Of a stretch of DNA of 64,000 bases, positions 23,001 through 32,729 are shown piece by piece. The DNA comes from Apoderus coryli (taxonomy: Eukaryota > Arthropoda > Insecta > Coleoptera > Attelabidae). The notes under the pieces were generated by a model. The model was not told the DNA's origin. It worked only from the letters and a program-made list of their open reading frames with translations, and did no database searches. The DNA lies in assembly GCA_911728435.2 (NCBI GenBank), contig OU452212.1:8128563-8192562 (forward strand), in the 5' to 3' direction. The position numbers and the translations under genes were made by a program. Positions within the stretch are counted from its first letter, which is position 1, and the number at the start of each line of letters is the position of its first letter.

Positions 23001-23085
23001 AAAATTAGTAAGAACCTTTATAGGCAAAAATTTAAGAAGCGGTCAACAATTAGAAGCAGACAGCAAGATATTTGAAGTAAAGATT
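20045..23085 (+). repeat. Tandem array of about 713-bp units containing a reverse transcriptase fragment
   Basis: The anchor GTAGGATCAAGGTAGATCC occurs at 20288, 21001, 21713 and 22428, periods of 713, 712 and 715 bp. The first unit lacks about 355 bp and the last one drifts and ends near 23085. Middle units are nearly identical, so the array is young or homogenised. Each unit contains, on the plus strand, SSILGPLFF and YSKVQFYVD, which match the GVPQGSILGPLLF and Y-KVQ-YADD blocks of a LINE reverse transcriptase, with the catalytic ADD changed to VDE. Another segment reads TREEAICKTVTEIEKKNVNV, whose origin I do not recognise. The minus-strand frames of 70 and 86 codons in each unit are antisense shadows. 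Confidence 0.85.
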
Positions 23086-23179
23086 GTAATCATTTTGAAA
23101 TTAGCGGGTATTATGTACATTCAGGAAGAATACTAATTTTATAGCTCAATCCAAATGAATCCCAATATGCTATTCAAAT

Positions 23180-24126
23180 TGTTACGGTTCGATTCAAGTT
23201 TTACGAGCGTCTTGTAATTCAAGTTTTAATTAAAAAAGAACAAACAAAGAATATCAACTTTAAAGTAATTTAAAATTACTCACCTTTATAATTCTGGATC
23301 ACTTTCGGTCACCCACTTTGCATTTAAATGGAAAACAATAATTCAAAGACCCTTTTGTCAATAATTTATCTAAACTTTATTAGAAATAAAACGCAAAAGT
23401 TTGGGCTAAAAACAACTAATTTAATAATTAAAACTAATAAAGAAAATTAATAACAACAAAGAAATAAATATGTATAAATTAAAAAAAGATAAAACAATTA
23501 ACCGATAATGAAAATGTAGAAGAAAATCTTGTACAACTTAAAATAGAAAAATTAATATAATTACGAATAATTATATTAATTCCTATACGAAACTTTACTC
23601 ACAATCCAAAACTGAATTTATTTCAATTACTAAAAGATACAATTTAATCTTTATAAAAACTGATTAAAACAAAAACGCCTTCAATTAAAAGAATAACAAA
23701 ACTTACGGAAACATTAACTTTAGAAAAATTCACTATTTCAGAATGAGAAAGAAATGGACTCAGTCTTTATACAGATATGCTTTAAAACATAAAAAAACTA
23801 GAAAATAATTCTTAACTGAAAATCTACCAAGTCCAAAAACAAATTAAAATATTTAATTTAACTTTATCTTAATTAGTAATCACATCTACTCTCAACCAAG
23901 GCTAGCACGAATCTCACTTGAAAAGACCGATTTTCTTCCCAAAACACTTAACATACTTGAGAAGTATGTACCTAGATTGAAAATAGCCAACCAGAAAAAA
24001 GGGTCATTTTTACGACGATACGATTTTATAATGACTTCTCAATCTCCCGAATCAGCGACTGGACAAAAACCGATTGTTTTTTTATGCGCCCTTTATATAT
24101 ATTATTTGATATGGGAAACCGTGACA
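23180..24126. mobile_element. LTR-like block with TGTTACGGTT...AACCGTGACA ends
   Basis: A 947-bp non-coding AT-rich block begins TGTTACGGTT and ends AACCGTGACA, the inverted TG...CA termini usual for LTRs of Ty3/gypsy-type elements. I see no second LTR or pol gene, so it could be a solo LTR. The flanking five bases do not match, so a target duplication is not confirmed. It contains a 14-bp perfect hairpin (23550-23581) with loop CGAA, mirrored in the block at 6541. Confidence 0.45.
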
Positions 24127-24499
24127 CCCTCCAACTACTAGCTTCTGTATATAATAATAAAAGTCCGATATTTAATTTACATGAAGGTGTTTCGAAAATG
24201 TTGAATGTTTAGACCATCCTATAACTGAAACATCTGGTTATCTTTTCTAATATATGCTTTTATCTTTGGACTAACTGATAAACAAACTCAATATTCTTCG
24301 AACAAGAAAAAGGTAAAACTTCTTTTAGGAATATTTGTTAAAAGCCCAACATAATAAATTTATTACTTGCAGGTGTTGTATAATGTTTACGAAAATATTA
24401 TACTTCTAGGCATATTAGGTATAAAACTATGAGACATATCTATAAAACCCAAATATATATATACAGGGGAGGACAAAAGTAAATTCTATTGGCCGTGTG

Positions 24500-24760
24500 T
24501 CTTGTTACAAGATGCAAGAAGTACCGATCAACACAAGAGAAGAAGCAATCTGTAAGACAGTAACAGAAATCGAGAAGAACAACGTAAACGTTGGAGCAAG
24601 TAGGATCAAGCTGGTCACGTGTCAAGTCCATCCTATAGAGGATAGTCTTTGCCATTGCAATTTAAATCTGCAAAAGAAGCCTGCAGAGGCAGCGACAAAT
24701 TGCTGATTGTGGTAAAAAAGAGACAGTAGATTTTCTAAAGGAATCTATTCACAAGATGAA
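24500..24760 (+). repeat. Single dispersed copy of part of the 713-bp unit
   Basis: From about 24510 to 24735 the sequence matches the array unit (anchor at 24600) but is more diverged, and the middle differs (GGTCACGTGTCAAGTCC in place of the array sequence). It lies about 1.4 kb past the end of the array, beyond the LTR-like block. Confidence 0.75.
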
Positions 24761-25715
24761 AGAGAGAAGAGAAAAAAAACCTGGGAATTAAGTTAAACTA
24801 TTCGATTGATACTGCGCTCACTAGAACGCGACCACTGAAGGCTTCGTGTCCTAATACTATTTTATGTTCTGCTGTTCCTGTTTTACATACATTTTTGCAA
24901 AACGAGCTTTTATTTCTACAAGATACAATAACATATTATCGCCAAACAAACACACACACAAACAAAAAAGAAAAACTCATACAAAAAACTCATTTCCATC
25001 CCATCGTAAAGCACTTTAAATTCACAATGTTTGTCCAACATTCCCATAGGTAAACTTTAAGCTATCAAGTTCTCGCATGGTGCAAACAGGCGATGCAGAG
25101 CTTTTGGAAAAACAACTATAAGGCTCTTTTACATGACCGAACGTACACAGATATGTAAACGTACATACATAGCCTATTCAGGAAAAAAAAAAAAGTAAGT
25201 AAGAGAAGAATGAAAAATATGAACCCGCAAAATAGTATGTCTATAAATTTTAAACGAAGCTATTAACTAGGGAAATAAGGTGGGTGCTTTGGGTATAAGC
25301 GACTTGCTCTGGCTTTATTCAATGTGAAAATGGCTGTTTGAGCGAGGTAAACTGCTTAGAAAAATAGCTTGTTTCAAATATTCAGTCCTGATATTTTGAA
25401 AGAGTTTTCGTGCTTTGTATATGGTGGTCATAGTTTAGCAACACTGATTTGTTATGATTGGTTTTCAAGACTTCGTGTCCTTCCAGCGGAGAGCCAAAAG
25501 TTGCAGCACTGGTTGAGTTGAGTGATTTGGTGTTTTGTCAAAAAATCTTGCACATTGTTCAATGATCAGGATGAAGAAGGCAGGTTGCCTAAAAATTATA
25601 ATCAATAAGAGGGAGCAATTCTCAAATAGAACTCACGAACATAAATCATGTCATCTCCGTCTTCAACAATGTCAAATGCATTTCTTACTTACAATTTACA
25701 ATTGTTAGTTTTGGT
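24761..25715. other. No gene seen
   Basis: AT-rich sequence with CA-rich and A-rich stretches (about 24950-24975 and 25180). Nothing codes or repeats recognisably. Confidence 0.4.
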
Positions 25716-25722
25716 GTTGCTT

Positions 25723-26593
25723 TGTTAAAATGAAGATTATTTACTCAAAACAAGAACGTATTGATATGATATTGATCCTTGAGGAATGCCATCAAAATTC
25801 TTTATTGGCTTCTCGAGTTTAACCTCAAAGGTTTCCCATACGTATTCATCCAAGACCAGCTGCTTTTGAGAGTTTAAGTTTAAGGAAACTGAAAGTGTTA
25901 GCTATAAGAAATACGTTACAAGAAAACCTGTCATCGAAAATTAAGAAACTATTTTTGCTATAGTTGGTTCAGTAATCGAAAACACCAATATTAGTCAGGC
26001 AAGTATTTCACGAGTTCTTAAAAAACATAGAAGTCAGCTTTGTCAAGAGCTTTATGGAAATGATTTTGACAATAGAATTGAATCTTGCATGTGGGTGTTA
26101 GATAAAGTGAATACAGAATCATCAGCAATCCAAATAAGTGGTCCATTAATGTGTGGGGTGGAACATTGGGCCGATGTTTAATAGGACCCTATTTTTATTT
26201 TGAGGGATCGTTCAATGGTACGATGGTACTTGATTTTCTTCTACACCAACTTCATGTATTATTAGAAGAAATTCCTTTAAACAGGAGAACAACCATGTGG
26301 TTTCAATTAGATGGAGCTCCGACTCATTATCATCACGAGGTTCGGCAATTTTTGGATATCAATTTTCAAAACAAGTGAATTGGAAGAAAAAATTAACCTC
26401 CATATCTCCGGATTTCTTTTTATTGGGATACGTGAAGGGAATTGTCGACAAGACGCCTCCAACAACATTACACGATATGAAAATACGCATAAGAGATGCT
26501 TTTCAAACTGCACAGAAAAAAAATATATTGTATATCCAATTACAGACTTATTTTTGGATTCTTTCTTTTGAGTTAAATACAACTATTATCTAA
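25723..26593 (+). pseudogene. Decayed DDE transposase (DUF4817/DDE_3 type)
   Basis: It begins MKIIYSKQERIDMILILEEC and, after stops, continues with a helix-turn-helix region, NVWGGTLG, IGPYFYFEGSFNGTMVLDFL, LEEIPLNRRTTMWFQLDGAP and THYHHEVRQFL, then PDFFLLGYVKG. The WFQ-DGAP-H motif carries the second catalytic Asp and PDFFLWG the region of the third. This order is diagnostic of the insect transposases also seen at 6025, 28289 and 29865. Several frameshifts and stops make it dead. The frames in 26297-26593 are overlapping readings of the same remnant. Confidence 0.8.
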
Positions 26594-26599
26594 GCATTT

Positions 26600-27185
26600 T
26601 CTCATCATTAAGATAATGATTGATTTGATTTTGTGGAAATAATAGGCAAATTATTGAAATCTAAATAAATATACATTTACTTGGAAAATACAACTGGTTG
26701 CGTTAATGCTAGGGGGAATATTTCAATCAACGGTAGGTTATCAATATATTTTAATTAGATCCTAATATTATTGCAATCATATATGTCGCTTATTAAATAT
26801 CATAAAGAGAATTGAAACAATATTAAATGCTCTTTTTAAACGAATAAAAAGATATTATTCTCTCAAAACTCTTCTATTTGTTTTGCTCAGTTTATATTTC
26901 CGGCAATAATATGAGTTATTAAGTTCATGTATAAGGAATTCATTGAATTATAGTGTACCTCGAATTCAATGATTCTTATTGTTGGTGTGGACATTATTGC
27001 CATCGGTACAATTTCAAGCTGTATCGAGGCAAGCGCGTGGTGGTAGGGATATATCATAGTGCCTCGGTTTTGTACTTCCCCTGTCGGCCGGGCTGATCTC
27101 AGATCTCACTACTTAACGCTAAAGTTGCTATAGCCTGTCTTCGGGCAGTGTTGTTTTGTTACTGTTGTTTGAGGGTACCTATTTA
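26600..27185. other. No gene seen
   Basis: AT-rich sequence, then a locally GC-richer patch at 27000-27130 immediately upstream of the SAM-like open frame. The patch could be a promoter or leader of that gene, but no defined element is visible. Confidence 0.35.
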
Positions 27186-27191
27186 TACACA

Positions 27192-27532
27192 ATGGAAGAT
27201 CTTTTGAAAAGTTGGGATTTGGAGCAATTAATACCTGTGTTTAATGGTAAGTTAGTAAGTTATCTTACGTCGAAAGTGAACGCAAACTATTAATTTCTCG
27301 ATTAATTTGATTGCAAAACGCCAAGAGTAAAAAATTTCTAAATTTAGTGGATAAAACGGAAATATGTACATTTTCAGAAAATTGCATTTCATTGAATAAT
27401 ATAAGCGATTTATCTACCGAAATGATAGCTGAATTAGTAGGTACCTAAAATAGGAACTAGGATAATTTTCATAAATTCGTTGAAAAATTACAAAAAAAAA
27501 ACATCGGAAATGATGGCAAACTTGTAATATTT
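27192..27532 (+). pseudogene. SAM-domain-like protein fragment, two exons, frameshifted
   Basis: An ATG at 27192 opens MEDLLKSWDLEQLIPVFN, then a GTAAGT donor. An acceptor TTTTCAG near 27380 continues in phase with ENCISLNNISDLSTEMIAEL, then VGT and a stop. One frame over, the next bases read IGTRIIFINSLKNYKKK. The WDL--LIP-F-E--I-L--I--L---MI-EL----GTR--FI--L-- pattern is that of SAM domains in multi-copy insect proteins. One extra base in GGTACCT (GGTCCT would read through) splits the domain. It is therefore a pseudogene, a short isoform, or a sequencing error. Confidence 0.6.
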
Positions 27533-27545
27533 TCATTCATCGGGT

Positions 27546-27755
27546 ATGCAATACATTGATAATAATTACGGAAAAATATTTCAGACGCCTGGAGATATAG
27601 AAGAAAAAATACAATCACAAATAAACAAAGCATTGAAGAGAAAAATACATCAGCATGTACAACCGTATCGTCTAGTACAAGGACCAATAAACAAAATTGA
27701 AAATAGTTATATCGTAATTGACAAGTTACATTTTCATATACGACAACAGTACTAA
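27546..27755 (+). other. Open frame of unknown nature
   Basis: A 69-codon frame (start MQYIDNNYGKIFQTPGD, end HFHIRQQY) follows the SAM-like fragment by only tens of bases. It has no motif I recognise. It might be a decayed downstream part of the same gene. Confidence 0.2.
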
Positions 27756-28288
27756 AAGGCTTAGATATATTGTTCAAGTGTTTTTTATAATGTATAATAA
27801 TAAATAACAATTTTCTTTCAATAATACTGCTTTAATCTAATCAACTTCGCAATAGATATAATTATTATTGACACAATAATAATACACTACAAGATATAAT
27901 TAAATTAAGAAAAGTTAGAAATGGTACCAAACAGCTTAAAGCTTGCATTGAAAGAATGTAATTTCCAAGTAATAAAAAGTACCCTTGTAACCAATGAAAC
28001 GCTATTGTTGTATGGACATTCAATCTTATCGTTTATAATAAAATTGTGATTCAATTTAATTATATGTATGAATTACAATCAAGGAATCACTATAATTGAA
28101 TTGTTCAATGGCATCCAATAATAAGTTTTATTTAAAAAAAACAATGTCTTCTTATTATTTTCCAATAATAAGCGTTCGCTTGATTGAAATTTAACTATGT
28201 CCGAGGAATACTTAGTATAGCATATCATTGAATGAAATGGTGAATTTTTGAAAACACAATAGTGTTTTTTCCGTGTGGTACCCCGCAA

Positions 28289-28378
28289 ATGTTGACCAGA
28301 GTTAGCCGTAGTTTTCGACAAAGAATATCAAAGTGTCTCGAAATGAACGGTCAACATTTGCATAACTATGCATAATTA
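28289..28378 (+). mobile_element. Transposase C-terminal remnant
   Basis: The plus strand reads MLTRVSRSFRQRISKCLEMN, then GQHLHNY and a stop. The SFR-RI-KC---NG-H-EH end is that of the DUF4817/DDE_3-type transposases. The upstream part is missing. Confidence 0.6.
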
Positions 28379-28379
28379 A

Positions 28380-29860
28380 GAATAACTCATAATGACTTTT
28401 ATAATTGTAGATCATTTGACATTTCTGCAAAGAGTTTTTCACTATAAACAGTGTCGACTGTATTTTCAAAATACGAAATTTATGTAATCAAATCTGCTTC
28501 AGATTTAGAGCATCTATTATTGTGCTTTTATTTTCGCAATAATAATTGCAAAAATCTCATTTTAACCGCATTCGACTTATTTATTGGTTTTTTCGCAATG
28601 CGCTCGCATCGATAATTGATCACAGAGAGATATTTCTCGAATACGCGTCCCATCATCATATGAGTTTTTCTCTTTTTTACATAACGTTCCCCCATTTCTT
28701 ATTATTGGAATTTTAGTATTGCGTTATCCCTTTCGGCTTATGAATATTCAAATTGGTTGAGTGTATTTGAATGACTGTGTGATACTAAATTTAAATGCCA
28801 TAAAAGCTAAAATGGTAAAATTATAGGGTTTGTCATAAGGCGCATGGGAAATATTTGGTTTTTGGTATAATTAATGCACGAGCACATGCATTTAAGGGAG
28901 TAGAATGGGTGTAATAATGCCACAGGATTAGGGTTGCCAGACGTTCCAATATTTCAAGTGAAACGTCACGCATTGTCCCACGTCCCGCTTTTTTTCCCGA
29001 CTGATTTGCAATATAAAGTTGTTTAAAACTTCCACGTATTTCACGTACGTATAGGAAAAGGATCTGTTGAAATTATACTGTAAAGTTTTGTTTCTGATCT
29101 TCGTCGCAACGAATATATGAAGACATTTTATAGGGCCTGATGTGCGAAAGCTCTAAGCATAGGCTCTTTAGTTTATTGTTGTGCTGAGGAATTTAACAGT
29201 TAGAGAGCACCGATTTTTGAAGTTGTTTGTAGGACTGGGAAAGTTTTTTTAATGACACTATGTAGTTGATGGAGCAGATCGCAGTAACTTCTTGCCAGGG
29301 AAGAAAAGCAAGCAGCACCGATTTAAAAACCAATTTATTAAATAAGCAAAGGAATCAAATTCCTGGTTCATATACAAATCCATTCTACAATATACCAATT
29401 CCTTTCCATACTGTTTTTAACCCACATATATACAATAATTTAACTAACCTGAAAGAAACAACCCTGGCAAGTGAGACCATTAATTCACACACTTCTATTG
29501 TGTTCCACCTTCCATTCTGCGATCTCCTTCATCAATTATTAGGAGCAGTTATCGGAGGTAGATATCATCATCATCATTATTAAATGGAGGCTAAATCTAT
29601 ATTTACTGGTGAAATGATAATATTTTCGTTTTTGGCTGAAAGGAATACAAGATGTAGCAGGAGCATACAGCAGATAATGTAATAATGGTCTATAAACAGG
29701 AAGAGAGCTTTTACAATGGGTTTGCTTGTGACGTATTTATTACGTGAGGTATTTAGCAATATACGTTTCAGGAACAGTAGTCGATTACCAATAAAAATTG
29801 TGTTTTGTGCAATCGTTCAGGGTTTTCGAGGTTTTTCTATCACGACGAAAATAACCAGCG
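28380..29860. other. No supported gene; one unassigned open frame
   Basis: AT-rich sequence with a 105-codon frame at 29266-29583 (start MMEQIAVTSCQGRKASSTDL, end with a run of four His and a Tyr) whose composition is not obviously coding. Around 28930-28990 there is a GC-richer patch of unknown origin. Confidence 0.3.
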
Positions 29861-29864
29861 ATGA

Positions 29865-30200
29865 TGATGGCAGCAAATAACTTACTTACGTAAACGTGCT
29901 CAGGAATATGTTGTGGTTTCAGTTAGATGGCGGTCCACCACATTTTGCCAGCAAAGGACGACAATTTTTAGCAAATACCTATTAAAGAAGATGGTTAGGA
30001 AGGAGTGGAAGATTCTCTTGGTCACCTCGGTCCCCGGATCTCAATCTTCTTGATTTTTTTCTATGTCTATGCAGGAAACTGTAATAATGAACAAAAATTG
30101 CGGGAATGAATTCTTGATGTGATGCAAAATATCATGGGGCGCTTGCTATTGTCTCATACCAGGGTAGATTTTTAGAAACCATGACATGTTCACAAACATA
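29865..30200 (+). mobile_element. DDE transposase catalytic-domain remnant
   Basis: The plus strand reads LWFQLDGGPPHFASKGRQFL, then a stop, RWLGRSGRFSW, and PRSPDLNLLDFFLC. These carry the second catalytic Asp (FQ-DG-P-H) and the PRSPDL-P-DFFLWG end of the domain. It is the fourth fragment of this transposase type in the window. The first part of the protein is absent. Confidence 0.75.
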
Positions 30201-30922
30201 AATGCTTACTGCAAATGAAAGAGCAATAATCTTGCTACTTAGCTTCAAAAAAATTCATTAAGAAAGTCAAAAATGACTTTTTTATCACAAATCACCTCCT
30301 CTCTCACCTCCTTTAAATTGGAGTCTCCATGACTTATGAGTCAATTTTATAGTAGTTTTATTTGAAAGCAAAAAGTAGATTCGCCTAGTAAACTATTTTA
30401 CAAAGTTGCACCTTGAGGTGTTATTATTTATGCACAGTTTCATTTTCTTTTAAATCACCAGCATATTTCACATCAAAAAAGCTGCTGTTTACTCTATTTC
30501 GCTTTCCATATCGTCCACTATTAGTCTACCTGCATTATGCTAAAAATGTTTGGCTCTATTTATACTCCAAAATGAAAAAAAAAAAACTTTACAGAAATAT
30601 AGACCACAATTAACATGTCATTAATAATGGATAGTGTCATTTACTCTTAAGTGTATGCTTACCTACTTGATACATTGAAATACAGTGTGCACTATAGTTA
30701 TTTTTTATTTTATTTTTTTCCGATACAGTGATTTTTCTAAACTTTAACAGGCTATTCTACACTGCTCAAAAAATTTTTGGATAACCCTGTAATTTTTTGG
30801 CTTGCTGTTATTAACAAATGAAAATTATATTTTCATAAAGGATTTACATTTTATTTTTGTGATTTGTTAAAAAATAAACGTGATTATGCTCATTTATTAA
30901 AGACCTTCAAAGTACACTGAGG

Positions 30923-31622
30923 ATGGCTCATCAGGTAACAATTTCTAAACAGACTGTTAGAAACAGGTTACGGGAAGGAGATTTAAAACCAAGAAGGCCG
31001 GTACGAAAACCTGTTTTAAATCGACATCATAAAACTATGCGATTATACTTTGCTCGTGAACATTTGGGATGGCAACTTCGACAATGGAGGCCAGTACTTT
31101 TTACAGACGCATCAAGATTTCATCTCACTCGTTGTGATGACCGATTGCGTGTGTATAGACGTCCGAATGAACGATAATCCACTGCTGCTGTACAAGAAGT
31201 ATCCAGATTTGGAGATGGTCCGATAATGGTCTGAGGAAAGTTTGGACGCAAAAACCGATCTTGTAGTGATACTGGGAAGTCTTACAGCTGCAAGATATAT
31301 GGATATCAGTCTGTTAGATCAGGTTATTCCTGCAGCATATGGTTATTTCATGCAGGAAAATGCAAGGCCTCATACTGCTGCGATTACTATAGATTTTCTA
31401 AACGAGCATGAAACTCGTAAAATGGATTGGCCAACGATAAGCCCTGACGTCAATCCAATTGAACCCTTATGGGGTATATTGGACAGACGTGTTCTACGTC
31501 ATCCAAATCCACCTCAAACCCTTCAGCAATTAACAGAAGCCCTAATCGAAGAGTGGGACAGTATATCACAGGAAGACATTCGAAGGCTCGTGAGAAGTAT
31601 GCCAAATAGTCATTCGTGCTGC
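30923..31622 (+). pseudogene. Tc1-like transposase, broken
   Basis: Two overlapping frames (30923-31177 and 31242-31622) together cover much of a Tc1-like protein: SKQTVRNRLREGDLKPRRP, then LYFAREHLGWQLRQWRPVLF with TDASRFHLTR, then QENARPHTAAITIDFLNEHE, KMDWPTISPDVNPIEPLWGI and a C-terminal helix region. The first catalytic Asp (FTDAS) and the final Glu (NPIE) of the DD34E triad are present. The middle Asp of Q-D-NARPHTA is replaced by Glu. The N-terminal paired-like region is missing and there is at least one stop between the frames, so no active enzyme is made. Confidence 0.85.
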
Positions 31623-31818
31623 TAGAGAGCACAAGCGATACTAAAACGCATTGGTTTTCAGATAGCGGAACATTGCAATTTGAAAAATGTTTTCGTTTCA
31701 TTTTGTTATTGGCCTTTTTTTTAAATGTTGATCTTAGTTTACAAATAAAGGATTAGTTGAAAGTTCTATTAATCGATTACAAGAAAATATGTGTCTTTCA
31801 GAATTTAAATGGTCATCT

Positions 31819-32660
31819 CCCAGTAAACACATATACGTAAATTAAACGTTCATTCAAGGTGTCAGTCGTTGATAATTGGTCTTACGTTAGAAAATTGACG
31901 GTTTATTTTAAGGTTAATTTTACACCGTTCAGTTTAAACGTTATAGACACGTGTTTTTCTTATTTAAATACAACTACGTGCATTTATTATGTTTAAGTAA
32001 CGTTGTATATGTATTATAAATAAACCATAAAATAAAAACGTTTGTTTTAGGTGTTTTTTAAACGCGTGTCAAACATTGTCAAAATTAAAAACGTTTATAA
32101 AACGTTCTTCATGTAATTTATAATAAACCGACATTTATAGCTAAAATACCGTTAGAAAATGTTCATTAGAAGCGCATAATTTTTAGAGGCGACAATGGAA
32201 TCGTTAAAATGACGTTTATTAAGTATTTTATAATAATCCGAAAATTACAGTTAAGAAAACGTGTAAAATATCCCATAAAAATGCTTATTGCTTAATATGG
32301 GAAAATTCAAAACGTTTATATAATGTTTATAAAGTATATTACAAAAATATATGAAAGCAACTTGAAATAAAAGTGTTAGATGTACATGTATTTGTCGTTT
32401 CTAAAAAGCTAATAGTTAACGCTTGTGTAAGCGTATCATTAACGTATTTTAGAAACGTTTGATTCCACCGTTGAATATATATACTTAAATACGTTCAATA
32501 CACGTTTTTTTCAAGCGTTTAACTAACGTTTCGTTATTCGTGTTCTGTAACGTGAATAAGCGCGACATATCAAAGTCATATGTACGTATTTACTGTACCT
32601 TTTTATGGAAAGGTGTTTTGTAATGATAAACGTTAAATAAACGTATGTGCGTCTACTGGG
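31819..32660. mobile_element. Non-autonomous element with CCCAGTA ends, inside the Tc1 copy
   Basis: The ends are inverted: CCCAGTAAACACATATACGT on the left and, read inverted, CCCAGTAGACGCACATACGT on the right (842 bp in total). The interior is rich in short ACGTTT/AAACGT words in both orientations, as in elements with many subterminal binding sites. No protein is encoded. The Tc1 sequence resumes on both sides. A related end occurs at 37812-37901. Confidence 0.75.
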
Positions 32661-32729
32661 CTGTATATAACTATCACTTAATAAGTTACAAACAACAAAA
32701 GTGTTTCTTTAATTTTTTTGAGCAGTGTA

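Larger units (their letters stand above)
30760..32727 (+). mobile_element. Tc1-like transposon flanked by TA
   Basis: The left end CACTGCTCAAAAAATT and the right end AATTTTTTTGAGCAGTG are inverted copies, and each is flanked by TA (30758-30759 and 32728-32729), the Tc1/mariner target. Inside lies a broken transposase (30923-31622) and, in the 3' part, another inverted-repeat element (31819-32660). Without that insert the element is about 1126 bp, shorter than a complete Tc1 element because the N-terminal coding part is missing. Confidence 0.85.

Noticed and set aside
20045..23085. CRISPR-like array
   Set aside because: Units are about 713 bp and continuous, without short repeats separated by unique spacers, and the sequence is eukaryotic.
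26307..26582. 91-codon minus-strand frame
   Set aside because: It is antisense to the DDE transposase remnant with WFQLDGAP and PDFFL motifs.
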